A stretch of 64,000 bases of DNA from Anaerococcus pacaensis 9403502 (GTDB taxonomy: Bacteria > Bacillota > Clostridia > Tissierellales > Peptoniphilaceae): NCBI GenBank assembly GCA_000308255.3, contig HG326663.1, positions 148,387 to 212,386 of the forward strand, in the 5' to 3' direction. The notes under the pieces are model-generated. The model was given only the letters and a program-made list of their open reading frames with translations. It ran no database searches and was not told the origin of the DNA. A program made the position numbers and the translations under genes. Shown piece by piece: positions 7,633 through 16,669 of the stretch (position 1 is its first letter; the number at the start of each line of letters is the position of its first letter).

Positions 7633-9282
7633 GTTTTCAGATTTTAATATGGCGTTGGTAAGTCTTGGGATAACTTGCTTCTTTCGGCTAAGAACACCTG
7701 GGGCTGATATAGTGCCATTGGTCACCTTATTTTCAAATTCTTCTTCTATAGCCTCTATGTGCTTACCTACTACTAAGAGTTCACTAGTTTCGTTGAAAAT
7801 ATCTGTAAGGACTAGAACAAAGGTTGATTCACCCTTGCGTTCGATTTTTTCACGCATAAGCTTTTCGATATCCTCACGTAGTGGGGCAAGTTCTTCTGGA
7901 TTCATAGTCATTACTTGACCTACTCTTACTGCCTCGCCTCCGATAGTAAAGGTCTTCACATCGCCTTCTACTAGGTCTTGTGGGGCTCTGCCTTTTAGGG
8001 AAGTACCTGCTTTAAACATTTTGTTGGCAAAGTCTTCTGGGTCTAGGTCAGCTATTTTTGCCATTCTTTCGAGTACTCGTTTGTCAGTATCTGTAGTAGT
8101 TGGACTTCTAAATAGTAGTGTGTCTGAAATAATAGCTGCACATAAAAGTCCTGCTATAGCCTTTGATGGGCGGATGCCACTTTCTAGATACATCTTTGAT
8201 ATGATAGTCGCAGTAGATCCCACAGGCTCTGCTCTAAAGAATAGAGGGGCTGTGGTAGAAATATTTGCTACCCTATGATGGTCTATTATTTCTATAATTT
8301 CTGCTTCTTCTATGTCATCTACAGATTGGTTTTTTTCATTGTGGTCTACTAGGATTAGTTTCTTGCTATCAGCAGATATCAGATGATACCTAGAAATAGA
8401 TCCTACTACCTTTTTATTTTCATCTACTACAGGATATGACCTAAATCTAGTCTTTGCCATGGTTTCACGGACTGTGTCGATGGTATCTGTAGTGGTGAAA
8501 TATATAAGATTATCCTTGGTCATGACATGGCTTACTGGGATGGTCATAGGTAGAAGTCTTGCTGTCATGAAGGTGTTAAATTCTGTTGATAGAATGGTGA
8601 CTTTATGTTCTTTGGCATAATCAATTAGCTCATCATCAATTTGTGAGCCATTGGTTAGGATGATTAATGCTACCTTGCGAGTAATTAAATACTCTAAATA
8701 CTCAGTTCTATTGCCGATAACTACTATATCTCCCTCAGCGAAGTACTCATCAAAGCCAACATTATCGTCATTCATAGCAAGTATTGTGATTTTACCTGAG
8801 AATTCACGAGGACTTTCTGGAATGACTTGAGTTTTTGCTGCAAGTACATCGATGATATTTTCTATTGGAGTATTAGCTCTGCCTATTATTCTATCATCCC
8901 AGACGTCCATGTAGGACTTGGTGATATTTGATAGTGACGCAACCCCTGTGATTTTGCCATCTCCATCTACTACCGCTAGTGAATTGGTCACTCCTTCTTG
9001 GAAGATATCCCAAGCTTTTCTTACTGGGATAAGTGGATCAACAGCAAAGGCCTTGTCTATATCTATATCTGATACTTGCAGTAGCATAGATTCTTTTATG
9101 ATTGGTGGTGTAACGCCAAAATAATCGAATACAAATCTAGTTTCTTGATTTAGTTTTCCTAGTCTAATTGGAATAGCCTCTACATCACCTTGTCTATTTT
9201 TTAGATCTGCGTAGGCTACAGCAGACACTACAGAATCTGTATCAGGATTCTTGTGGCCTGTTATATATACTTTCTCTTTCAT
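7630..9282 (-). CDS. ppaC: Mn-dependent inorganic pyrophosphatase with CBS and DRTGG domains
   Basis: 550-residue family II (DHH) pyrophosphatase of the regulated CBS type. The catalytic DHH half begins with GHKNPDTDS (residues 8-16) and continues after a large insert with IIDHHRVA; the DHHA2 half ends with PRLTNAI. The insert at about residues 70-310 carries two CBS motifs (one around VRKAWDIFQEG, one around VMTKDNLIYF) with a DRTGG domain between them. In this family the CBS pair binds AMP or ADP as inhibitors and the DRTGG form also responds to diadenosine polyphosphates. It hydrolyses PPi in the cytosol, so its activity would follow adenylate charge. The ATG follows AAGGAG; a terminator follows. 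Confidence 0.95.
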   Translation of the reverse strand: MKEKVYITGHKNPDTDSVVSAVAYADLKNRQGDVEAIPIRLGKLNQETRFVFDYFGVTPPIIKESMLLQVSDIDIDKAFAVDPLIPVRKAWDIFQEGVTNSLAVVDGDGKITGVASLSNITKSYMDVWDDRIIGRANTPIENIIDVLAAKTQVIPESPREFSGKITILAMNDDNVGFDEYFAEGDIVVIGNRTEYLEYLITRKVALIILTNGSQIDDELIDYAKEHKVTILSTEFNTFMTARLLPMTIPVSHVMTKDNLIYFTTTDTIDTVRETMAKTRFRSYPVVDENKKVVGSISRYHLISADSKKLILVDHNEKNQSVDDIEEAEIIEIIDHHRVANISTTAPLFFRAEPVGSTATIISKMYLESGIRPSKAIAGLLCAAIISDTLLFRSPTTTDTDKRVLERMAKIADLDPEDFANKMFKAGTSLKGRAPQDLVEGDVKTFTIGGEAVRVGQVMTMNPEELAPLREDIEKLMREKIERKGESTFVLVLTDIFNETSELLVVGKHIEAIEEEFENKVTNGTISAPGVLSRKKQVIPRLTNAILKSEN

Positions 9283-9292
9283 TTATTTCTCC

Positions 9293-10537
9293 TTATATAA
9301 ATTCTACCTTTAAGGATACTATTTTGTACCTATCTACCTCATCGACTGAAATAATCATATTTTCAACATTTATGAAGTCTCCCGCCTCAGGTATCCTCGA
9401 TAAATGGTCTATCACATAGCCACCGACAGAGTCATTTTTAATCTCTTCGAGCTCTAGGTCAAAATAATCATTAAAGTCAGATAAGTGCATAGCTGGCTCG
9501 ACCGTATAGGTACGCTCATCGATTTTTACTATGTCCTTTTGGTCCACATCGTATTCGTCATCGATCTCACCCACCAGTTCTTCTACGATATCTTCGATAG
9601 TCACAAGCCCACTAGTACCACCATATTCATCTATAACTATAGCAAGCGATACATTTTCGCTTCTCATGCTAGTAAATAGGTCAAAGATGTGCATGTTGTC
9701 ATAGACATAATAAGCAGGTCGCATCAGGGTTTCAAGGTCTAAATCCTTGCCCTCGGCTATAGCTGATACGATATCTTTCATGTGGAGAATCCCCACGATA
9801 TTGTCTATATTTTTCCCATAGACTGGGATTCTAGAGTGGTTGGTGTTTATGAGCACATCTTTGATTTCATCGATAGATGCATCTACTTGGACTGCTTGCA
9901 TATTTGTCCTTGCTGTCATGATATCTTCTACATCTGAATTACCAAATTCAAATACATTGTTTATCATTTCGCTTTCTTCGTTATTGATTACACCTTGTTC
10001 TTCTGATACATCTACTATGGTTTTTAAGTCTTCTTCTGTTACGATATTGGAGTTGTCTTCTTCAGAGACAAACAATTTGGTGATAGCCCCAGTGATTTTC
10101 ACTAGTAAAAAGCTAATTGGCTTTAAAATAAAATCCAAAAATTTAATTGGTCTTGCCACTTTTAGACTAAGTTTTTCACTATTTGAACTAGCGATATTTT
10201 TTGGAGTTACCTCTCCAAATATTAGTACTACTATTGTTAGGATAATTGGCGAAATAACCGCTCCCCTAGGTCCAAATACATCTGTGAAAAATATAGTTGC
10301 TACTGTTGTAGTTACAATATTTACAATGTTGTTACCAATTAGGATTGTTGTGAGTACCGAATTGATATTTTCAACGAGTTTTCGAACGAGTGGTGCTTTT
10401 TCTACGCCATTTTTTTCCATTTGGCGGATTTTAAATATATTTGTACTCGTTAAAGCTGTTTCTGATGATGAGAAAAATGCTGATAGCATAATTCCTATAA
10501 TTATTACAATAAGTTGTATAACATTGACTGTCGACAT
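9293..10537 (-). CDS. CorC/HlyC family transporter with DUF21 and CBS pair
   Basis: 414 residues. Three to four membrane helices of the DUF21 (CNNM) domain occupy residues 1-135, including SAFFSSSETALTSTN and the GNNIVN motif that binds cation in the CNNM/CorC family. A CBS pair follows (from DIMTARTNMQAV near 205 to IVIDEYGGTSGLVT near 315), then the CorC_HlyC C-terminal domain. Family members export Mg2+ or related divalent ions; the old name hemolysin is misleading. Start ATG with a GGAGGATGT ribosome site. It precedes the pyrophosphatase gene by 10 bases, so the two are likely co-transcribed, a sensible pairing because both depend on divalent metals. Confidence 0.9.
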   Translation of the reverse strand: MSTVNVIQLIVIIIGIMLSAFFSSSETALTSTNIFKIRQMEKNGVEKAPLVRKLVENINSVLTTILIGNNIVNIVTTTVATIFFTDVFGPRGAVISPIILTIVVLIFGEVTPKNIASSNSEKLSLKVARPIKFLDFILKPISFLLVKITGAITKLFVSEEDNSNIVTEEDLKTIVDVSEEQGVINNEESEMINNVFEFGNSDVEDIMTARTNMQAVQVDASIDEIKDVLINTNHSRIPVYGKNIDNIVGILHMKDIVSAIAEGKDLDLETLMRPAYYVYDNMHIFDLFTSMRSENVSLAIVIDEYGGTSGLVTIEDIVEELVGEIDDEYDVDQKDIVKIDERTYTVEPAMHLSDFNDYFDLELEEIKNDSVGGYVIDHLSRIPEAGDFINVENMIISVDEVDRYKIVSLKVEFI

Positions 10538-10582
10538 ACATCCTCCTAGGGATATTATAAATTATTTAAAAAATAAAGTAAA

Positions 10583-10610
10583 TTTACTAAAGAAATAAAA
10601 GGCGTATAAT
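10583..10610 (+). promoter_or_regulatory. Promoter of the purine permease gene
   Basis: TTTACT, 16-base spacer, TATAAT, 33 bases before the start codon. There is no room for a purine riboswitch between the promoter and the ORF. Confidence 0.6.
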
Positions 10611-10642
10611 AGATGCGTATTATTTTTAATATTGGAGGTTAT

Positions 10643-11956
10643 ATGAGCGAATCATCGTTTAATGAAAGAGTTTTTAGGCTCAAAGAACACGGTACTAATA
10701 CTCGCACAGAGATCATGGCTGGCATTACTACTTTTATGACAATGTCTTATATCCTTGCCGTAAATCCAGCAATACTCGCTGATGCCGGTATGGATTCTGG
10801 TGCAGTATTTACTGCTACTATTATTGCCTCAGTGATTGCTATGCTTGTTATGGCTTTTGTTGCAAATATGCCATTTGGCTTGTCTGCAGGTATGGGCCTC
10901 AATGCATTTTTTGCATACACTGTAGTCCTACAAATGGGCATGAGCTGGCAATTTGCACTGACAGCAGTCTTTATAGAGGGGTTAATATTTATTATCCTAT
11001 CCTTTACAGGCTTCCGCGAGGCAATATTTAATGCTATTCCTTTAAACTTAAAAAAGGCTGTATCTGTAGGTATCGGTTTATTTATTGCCCTAATTGGTCT
11101 TGTAAATGCCAATATCGTAGGCCATGGTGCTGTTGCTCTAGAACTAGGCAATATCGCTAGTGCTGAGGGCCTTGTATTTTTCTTATCTCTTGCAATCATG
11201 ATTATCATGACTGCTAGAAATATCAAAGGCGCCCTACTATGGGGGATGGTAATTGGTACTATTCTTTCACTTATCCTTGGTGTAACACATTTCCCAGGAT
11301 CTTTAGTATCTGCCCCACCATCTGTTAGACCAATAGCATTTCAATTAGACTTTTCAAATGTATTTTCATTTGAGATGTTCTCAGTATTATTTGCATTTTT
11401 ATTTGTAGATATCTTTGATACACTTGGTACCCTTACTGGTGTTGCTACTAAGGCTAATATGCTAGATGAAAATGGCAACCTACCAAATGGATCAAAGGCA
11501 ATGCTAGCTGATGCTATTGGAACTACATGTGGCGCTCTTCTAGGTACATCTACTATCACTACATTTGTAGAAAGTTCTGCGGGCGTTGCTGAAGGCGGCC
11601 GTACTGGCCTTACTGCACTTGCTACTGCAGCTTGTTTTGCAATCGCAGCTTTCTTTTTTCCCGTATTTAGCATAATTCCAGCTCAAGCTACATCTGCAGC
11701 TCTAGTAACAGTTGGTTTATTCATGCTTACTACAGTAGTTGATATCAACTTTTCTGATATCACAGAAGCTTTCCCAGCATTTATGACTATCCTAATGATG
11801 CCTGCCACATATTCTATTGCAGAAGGTATCTCATTTGGTATTATCTCATATACAGCAATCAAAATATTTACTGGCCGCGGCAAAGAAGTAAGTCCACTTG
11901 TATACGTGCTTGCAGTTGTATTTTTATTAAGATATATTGTGCCTGGCCTAGCATAG
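10643..11956 (+). CDS. NCS2 purine permease, AzgA type
   Basis: 437-residue polytopic transporter of the AzgA-like NCS2 branch (guanine/hypoxanthine/adenine uptake, PbuG/PbuO-like in Bacillus). Hallmarks are NTRTEIMAGITTFMTMSY near the N-terminus, NPAILADAGMD, GLSAGMGLNAFFAY around residue 85, FLFVDIFDTLGTLTGVA and GTSTITTFVESSAGVAEGG in the second half. About 12 to 13 membrane spans are expected. The start is the ATG at 10643 with GGAGG upstream; an earlier in-frame ATG at 10613 lies at the transcription start and lacks a ribosome site. It stands alone between its promoter and a bidirectional terminator. Exact base specificity is not readable from sequence. Confidence 0.93.
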   Translation: MSESSFNERVFRLKEHGTNTRTEIMAGITTFMTMSYILAVNPAILADAGMDSGAVFTATIIASVIAMLVMAFVANMPFGLSAGMGLNAFFAYTVVLQMGMSWQFALTAVFIEGLIFIILSFTGFREAIFNAIPLNLKKAVSVGIGLFIALIGLVNANIVGHGAVALELGNIASAEGLVFFLSLAIMIIMTARNIKGALLWGMVIGTILSLILGVTHFPGSLVSAPPSVRPIAFQLDFSNVFSFEMFSVLFAFLFVDIFDTLGTLTGVATKANMLDENGNLPNGSKAMLADAIGTTCGALLGTSTITTFVESSAGVAEGGRTGLTALATAACFAIAAFFFPVFSIIPAQATSAALVTVGLFMLTTVVDINFSDITEAFPAFMTILMMPATYSIAEGISFGIISYTAIKIFTGRGKEVSPLVYVLAVVFLLRYIVPGLA

Positions 11957-11993
11957 AAAAAAGGAGTCCCCTATTTGGGAACTCCTTTTTAAT
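11957..11993. terminator. Bidirectional terminator between the permease and the MTH1187-type gene
   Basis: AAAAAGGAGT paired with ACTCCTTTTT around a G/C-rich loop region, A run on one side and T run on the other; serves two convergent genes. Confidence 0.85.
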
Positions 11994-12288
11994 TTAACTT
12001 ATCATTTACAGATTTTATCTTCTCTTCCATGTGACCTTCTTTGTCACGTCTGTCATCCATCTTTATCACTGTGTATACTCTCTTTGCTCCAGTATCAAAG
12101 ACCTTTTCTTGCATGTCTCTGACTACTTTAAAGAGTTCATCAGGATTACCCTCTAGGACTGTACCCATTGGGTTTAGTTCATGTTTGATGCCCGATTCTT
12201 TTAAAATCTTACTAGCTTCTGCTACATATCCGCTAACTGATGTGGATCCTGTGCCGATTGGTACTAGTGTTAGTTCAAGTATTGCCAT
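11989..12288 (-). CDS. MTH1187 family (DUF77) thiamine-binding-type protein
   Basis: 99 residues matching the MTH1187/YkoF-like family: ELTLVPIGTGSTSVSGYVAEA at the N-terminus, HELNPMGTVLEG in the middle and KRVYTVIKMDDRRDK near the end. Members are small ferredoxin-fold proteins; some bind thiamine or its pyrimidine part. The gene starts 1 base after the stop of the M18 peptidase upstream (TAATATG), so translation is probably coupled. The function in this organism is not established; thiN lies far away at 41503. A bidirectional terminator overlaps its end. Confidence 0.88.
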   Translation of the reverse strand: MAILELTLVPIGTGSTSVSGYVAEASKILKESGIKHELNPMGTVLEGNPDELFKVVRDMQEKVFDTGAKRVYTVIKMDDRRDKEGHMEEKIKSVNDKLN

Positions 12289-12289
12289 A

Positions 12290-13570
12290 TTAGTCCTCCA
12301 AAGATTGTTCGTAAAATGCCTTGTATATTTTGTATGCGTCTAGGTGGTCGTGTATGCCTCCAAGTTCCCTAATTGAGTGCATGGCAAGTATTGGTTCACC
12401 CACATCTATTGATGTGATTCCAAGTCCTGTGGATGCTATTGGCCCAATAGTAGACCCACCTTGCTTATCGTTTCTATTGTGGAATGTTTGGATATTACAT
12501 CCGATGCTATTCGCCAGATCTATAAATCTGCTATTGCTTACAATATTTGATGAATAAGCCCCATTTGCCGCAATCTTTATCACAAGCCCTGCATTCATTT
12601 CGACTTGATTGGTCGGATCGTGAAGTGATGCATAGCTTGGGTGGATGGCATGGGCTTGGTCAGCTGATACGAGATAAGAATTGCTAAGGGCTATATAATA
12701 ATCTTCATTATCAAGTCCGAGATTATCGCAAAGTCTTCTTAAAGTGTCTGCTAAAAACGGTGAAAAAGCACCTGTGGCCGTTCTAGATCCTATTTCCTCG
12801 TTGTCATTTAGAACTAAGACATTGTTTGAAGTGCTCTTTGCATCGACTAGGGCCATGAGTGATGCATGGACTGAGCCTAAATTATCAATACGGCCGACCT
12901 GGTATATATTATCGATAATAGTCCCCTTTTGTCTGTCGTATAGGCCAAGGTCATAGTCTATTATCATATCTGAATCTATCTCTAGCTCTGTCGCAAGCAA
13001 GTCTTCTAGATATCCACCCTCAAAAGTACTATCAATAGTTTTTACTATCGGATATACGTGGTCTTGGGGATTGATTTCAAAACTAGTATTCACTTCACTA
13101 ATTAGATGGATGGCCGCATTTGGGATAGTCAGTAGGTCTTTGTCTATATTTACGAGTGCATCTTCGATTTTGCCATCTCTATTGAAAGTCACCTTACCAG
13201 CTAGGGATAGGGTCCTATCAAGCCAAGTATTATAAATCATTCCTCCATACGGCTCGATATTAAACCTTAAATAATTGTGCTTGGTAAGTTCTGGATTTGA
13301 CTTTATCTTAAACGTAGGGCTATCTGTGTGGCTGCCGATGATATCAAAGCCTTTGGTTAGGTCTTTACCAACTGTAAAGGCAATGAGGGCTGTGCCATTG
13401 CGACTTATAAAATATTTGCCCTCTTTTTCGATTTCCCAGCGTTCATTCTCTTTTAGTTCCCTAAATCCATTATCAATAAGGATATTTTTTGCATTTTCTA
13501 CTGCAAAATAATTGAGGGGACTCTCATCTATAAATTTTATTAGATCATTACAAAATTCTATGCTATTCAT
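12290..13570 (-). CDS. apeB: M18 family aminopeptidase (ApeB type)
   Basis: 426-residue M18 metallopeptidase, the second in this window and of a different branch from the one at 359-1735. Metal and catalytic motifs are GSHTDSPTFKIKS near residue 82, GRIDNLGSVHASL near 230, NDNEEIGSRTATGA with the Glu pair, SADQAHAIHPSY and the C-terminal AMHSIRELGG. The length fits the ApeB/aspartyl aminopeptidase group. It would release N-terminal (often acidic) residues in the cytoplasm. It is translated just ahead of the MTH1187-type gene. Like the other peptidases nearby it suggests an amino-acid-fermenting lifestyle. Confidence 0.93.
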   Translation of the reverse strand: MNSIEFCNDLIKFIDESPLNYFAVENAKNILIDNGFRELKENERWEIEKEGKYFISRNGTALIAFTVGKDLTKGFDIIGSHTDSPTFKIKSNPELTKHNYLRFNIEPYGGMIYNTWLDRTLSLAGKVTFNRDGKIEDALVNIDKDLLTIPNAAIHLISEVNTSFEINPQDHVYPIVKTIDSTFEGGYLEDLLATELEIDSDMIIDYDLGLYDRQKGTIIDNIYQVGRIDNLGSVHASLMALVDAKSTSNNVLVLNDNEEIGSRTATGAFSPFLADTLRRLCDNLGLDNEDYYIALSNSYLVSADQAHAIHPSYASLHDPTNQVEMNAGLVIKIAANGAYSSNIVSNSRFIDLANSIGCNIQTFHNRNDKQGGSTIGPIASTGLGITSIDVGEPILAMHSIRELGGIHDHLDAYKIYKAFYEQSLED

Positions 13571-13614
13571 AATAAAACTCTACTTGTCCTAGACGGATAT
13601 TCAATATTTGGGTA

Positions 13615-13620
13615 TATAAT
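13615..13620 (+). promoter_or_regulatory. -10 box of the MFS transporter gene
   Basis: TATAAT 13 bases upstream of the 13-bp palindrome. No convincing -35 at the standard distance, so the promoter may be weak or activator dependent. Confidence 0.5.
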
Positions 13621-13632
13621 ATACATAATTTT

Positions 13633-13645
13633 ATTGATAATCAAT
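13633..13645 (+). promoter_or_regulatory. Palindromic operator ATTGATAATCAAT upstream of the MFS gene
   Basis: Perfect 6-1-6 inverted repeat located just after the -10 box and before the ribosome site. The identical 13-mer occurs at 21158-21170 over the -35 of the ZinT-like lipoprotein gene. The sequence resembles one arm set of a Fur-family 7-1-7 box. A shared metalloregulator is inferred. Confidence 0.55.
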
Positions 13646-13657
13646 TGAGGAGGTATT

Positions 13658-14869
13658 ATGGAAAATAACACGACAAAGAATTCTTCCAAGGCCTATGTAA
13701 TAGAAATATTGCTTTTTACTGCTTATGCATTTTTTGGTGTAAACTGGATAGCAGCTACAAATATGAGCCCTGAGATACTAGAAACTTTTGGGATTCATGG
13801 AGGGTCTACAGCTATACAAAATGCTGTTACTATAGCAAGGATAGTTGGTAACTTTGTGGCAGCCACTATTTTAAATAAGCTTTATCCAAAAAAATCAATA
13901 GGCCTTGGTGCACTTTTAATTGCCCTAGGTAGCTATATAACTGCCCTTGCTCCAGCTTTCTGGATGCTTGTAGTGGGACGCGCTATATTTGGTCTAGGCG
14001 GGGCACTTCTAGTCGTTTATATGGCGCCAGTTGTGCTCGAATATTTTACAGCAGATAAAAGGCCAACTATTAATGCCATCAATGGCCTTGCCTTTAATAT
14101 TGGAGGGATCTTAGTCCTACTATTACTAGAACCAGTCTATGCATGGCTAAATACCAGTCGCAAGACCCTATTATTTTTTGCAACTATAAGCCTTGTTCTA
14201 TTTATCTTGTGGATGATCTTCGGTGAAGATTTTGAATTAGCCGATGATCCTTCGGCTAGTGAAATGTACACGCTAAAAGATGCTGCTAGTACCAAAATCG
14301 GCAAGGTTATGCCACTAATGTACTTTGGCCACCTGCTACTATACATGGTGATGCTAAATCTCTTTCCTACCACAAGTCTTTCTGCTATCCCTGCTAGTAG
14401 GGTAAGCTTGCTATTTACTATTGGCGGTATTATCGGAAGTGTGATAGCAGTCTATGTAGCTAAAAAATCTAAGAAAAGAGTACCAGTGCTAAAGATAACA
14501 GGGATTATATTCCCAATCCTTGCCTTTGCACTAGTAAATGTAAATTCACCAACCCTTACAAGTATCATAGCCCTAACACTCGGTACTGTGATGTATGTCC
14601 CACTTACAAATCTTGTCACTATCCCACAAGAACTACCTGGCATGAGTAAGGGTCTGATTACGCAAATCATGTCATTTTTCTGGGCAGGAGTTTACGCTAT
14701 CGAAACTATTGCTTTTTATATAGTAGGAAATGTAGTAAGAACAAATTTTGGGGACAAGGCCGCAATATATCTTGCCATTGCCTTAAGCTTTTCATTTTTT
14801 ATAGGTTCATTCTTTATCCCAGAGCCAACTGAAACAACCGAAAAAATGGGCCACGCCGCTCATTATTAA
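13658..14869 (+). CDS. MFS transporter
   Basis: 403-residue major facilitator with 12 predicted spans. The loop motif after helix 2 is LNKLYPKKSIGLGA and helix 4 carries VVGRAIFGLGGALLV with the conserved arginine; helix 5 shows NAINGLAFNIGGI. It resembles the CynX/NimT-like branch, but the substrate cannot be named. The ATG follows TGAGGAGG. It is monocistronic and lies behind a palindrome shared with the ZinT-like lipoprotein gene, hinting at regulation by metal status. Only a weak hairpin follows the stop. Confidence 0.85.
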   Translation: MENNTTKNSSKAYVIEILLFTAYAFFGVNWIAATNMSPEILETFGIHGGSTAIQNAVTIARIVGNFVAATILNKLYPKKSIGLGALLIALGSYITALAPAFWMLVVGRAIFGLGGALLVVYMAPVVLEYFTADKRPTINAINGLAFNIGGILVLLLLEPVYAWLNTSRKTLLFFATISLVLFILWMIFGEDFELADDPSASEMYTLKDAASTKIGKVMPLMYFGHLLLYMVMLNLFPTTSLSAIPASRVSLLFTIGGIIGSVIAVYVAKKSKKRVPVLKITGIIFPILAFALVNVNSPTLTSIIALTLGTVMYVPLTNLVTIPQELPGMSKGLITQIMSFFWAGVYAIETIAFYIVGNVVRTNFGDKAAIYLAIALSFSFFIGSFFIPEPTETTEKMGHAAHY

Positions 14870-14892
14870 AAGCCACCCTAACAGATGGTTTT

Positions 14893-14921
14893 TTGACTAT
14901 TTACTCATTTATACTTATAAT
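14893..14921 (+). promoter_or_regulatory. Promoter of xpt
   Basis: TTGACT, 17-base spacer, TATAAT: near-consensus vegetative promoter 27 bases ahead of the start codon. No purine riboswitch fits in this short leader. Confidence 0.8.
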
Positions 14922-14948
14922 AATATTAAAAGATTAGAGGAGTGAATA

Positions 14949-15524
14949 ATGAGAGAGTTAGAAGAAAAAATCCTAGAAGAAGGCATTGTCCTAGGTAATG
15001 ACATCTTAAAAGTAGATTCATTTTTAAACCACCAAATCGATGTAGAACTAATGAAGAAAATGGGCCAAGAATTTGCAGAGCACTATAAAGATAAAAAAAT
15101 CGACAAAGTCCTTACAGTAGAATCATCTGGTATAGCCCCAGCACTTGCTACAGCAAGCGAACTAGGCTGCAAATGTGTATTTGCTAGAAAAAAACAATCG
15201 CTTACCACAGATGAAGACATATATCATTCAAGCGTATTTTCATTTACCAAACAAGTGATGAATGAGCTAATAGTTAGCAAAAAATTCATCTCAGAAGGCG
15301 AAAATGTCCTAATGATCGACGACTTCCTAGCTAACGGCCAAGCTGCTAAAGGCATGATAGCAATCATCCGCCAAGCAGGAGCAAACCCAGTAGGCTGCGG
15401 TATCGTAATAGAAAAATCATTCTCTAATGGCCGCGAGCTTATAGAAGACATGGGAGTAGAAGTATATTCATTAGCTAGAGTTGCAAAACTTGAGCCAGAT
15501 AATATCGTATTTGAAGAAAACTAA
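14949..15524 (+). CDS. xpt: Xanthine phosphoribosyltransferase
   Basis: 191-residue type I phosphoribosyltransferase of the Xpt branch. The PRPP-binding loop is NVLMIDDFLANGQAAKG near residue 118-136, with VESSGIAPALA around residue 56 and the N-terminal FLNHQIDVELM signature of Xpt. It converts xanthine plus PRPP to XMP in the cytosol for purine salvage, and fits functionally with the purine permease at 10643 although the two are not adjacent. ATG preceded by AGAGGAG. Strong promoter and strong terminator make it a single-gene unit. Confidence 0.94.
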   Translation: MRELEEKILEEGIVLGNDILKVDSFLNHQIDVELMKKMGQEFAEHYKDKKIDKVLTVESSGIAPALATASELGCKCVFARKKQSLTTDEDIYHSSVFSFTKQVMNELIVSKKFISEGENVLMIDDFLANGQAAKGMIAIIRQAGANPVGCGIVIEKSFSNGRELIEDMGVEVYSLARVAKLEPDNIVFEEN

Positions 15525-15531
15525 GCAAAGT

Positions 15532-15566
15532 AAAACCTTAATCCACAGGAGATTAAGGTTTTTTAA
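15532..15566. terminator. Bidirectional terminator between xpt and the dipeptidase gene
   Basis: 11-bp perfect stem AAACCTTAATC/GATTAAGGTTT with a 7-base loop and T run, between convergent genes. Confidence 0.9.
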
Positions 15567-16669
15567 TTGAGTTTTAATTGGTCTAGCCTGTAAAGAGCCA
15601 CTGCATAAATCTGAGCCATCTTTACCATATCGTCTATATCTATCCACTCATCTGGAGCGTGCGATATGCCATTTTGGCCTGGGAAACTTGGGCCAAAGCC
15701 TATTACATTTGGGCAATAGTGGGCGTAAGTTATACCTGTTGTTGTATCCACTTCTAGGTTGTCATCCATCACGTCATTATAGGCTGCATTTAAGGTAGCT
15801 ACTAAAAGAGAATCGCGCGACTTTATAGCTGGTTCGTAATATTTGACAAGCCTTACATCAAGTCCTTCGGCTTTTTCTTCGATTTTTTTCACTAAGTCAT
15901 CTATTTCTATTACAGGAGTTGATATTATTAGGCTAATAGCTTTTGGTTTTTTTGTGACTCTTTTTATTATAGTATTTCCAAAGGTTCTGTCGCTATAGTT
16001 TATGCCAAGCTTTTCTGTGGCATTTTTAGAATCTATAAAATACTCTTCATAAAACTTATCTACATCACCAAGTATAGCAATCTCAGCCCTACCGCGTTCG
16101 CCATAAATGGCTGGGAATTTGTTATCTGGGACAAAACCCATGATAGGAGGGGCTTCTTTCTCTAAATAGTAGGATAAATCACTCATCCCGCTTTCTTCAT
16201 CTGTTCCAAATATCATGCGGATTTCATTATTAAATTCATAGCCCGTTTTTTTGAGGGCAATTAGCCCATAAAAGGCTGCCATGAGAGGGCCCTTGTTATC
16301 GAGTGCTCCTCTGCCATAAATTTTGTTATCGTGGATTTCTCCGGCAAATGGAGGATAAGTCCATTCGCCTACTTCACCCTCTGAAACTACGTCCAGGTGG
16401 CCAAGAATGCCGATATAATTATTAGATTCTCCAATAGATGCATAGGCCATGTAGTTGTCAATATTTTTTGTAGCAAAACCTTCTCGTTCTCCTATTTCCA
16501 TAGCCATTTCGAGCGCGCTTTGGATATCTGAACCAAAGGGAACAGGGCCAATTGGACCAGCTTTTTTACTAGGGATATTGATAAGGCTTATGGTATCTTT
16601 TATTAAATCATTCTTTAGCCTTTCAATTTCCCTTATCAAATCTCTTTCAAATTGGTCTAATCTTTCCAT
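15563..16669 (-). CDS. M20 family dipeptidase, compact PepV/Sapep type
   Basis: 368 residues, shorter than the 450 to 470 of typical PepV/Sapep enzymes; the lid domain is the part that is reduced. Metal-site motifs are intact: LGHLDVVSEG (His, Asp), GRGALDNKGPL, GTDEESGMSD (catalytic Glu pair), VPDNKFPAIYGERGR and the C-terminal GISHAPDEWID. It would hydrolyse dipeptides (including D-amino-acid or beta-Ala types in some members) in the cytosol with two Zn ions. Its ATG overlaps the stop of the asparaginase gene as TAATG, so the two are coupled. Last gene of the cutC operon. Confidence 0.9.
   Translation of the reverse strand: MERLDQFERDLIREIERLKNDLIKDTISLINIPSKKAGPIGPVPFGSDIQSALEMAMEIGEREGFATKNIDNYMAYASIGESNNYIGILGHLDVVSEGEVGEWTYPPFAGEIHDNKIYGRGALDNKGPLMAAFYGLIALKKTGYEFNNEIRMIFGTDEESGMSDLSYYLEKEAPPIMGFVPDNKFPAIYGERGRAEIAILGDVDKFYEEYFIDSKNATEKLGINYSDRTFGNTIIKRVTKKPKAISLIISTPVIEIDDLVKKIEEKAEGLDVRLVKYYEPAIKSRDSLLVATLNAAYNDVMDDNLEVDTTTGITYAHYCPNVIGFGPSFPGQNGISHAPDEWIDIDDMVKMAQIYAVALYRLDQLKLN

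Noticed and set aside
10538..10642. Possible purine riboswitch before the purine permease, and likewise before xpt
   Set aside because: Leaders are about 25 to 35 bases after the promoter, too short for the aptamer, and no conserved loops are seen.
14870..14892. Terminator after the MFS gene
   Set aside because: Only a weak 4 to 5 bp stem with a mismatch before the T run; not confident enough to list.
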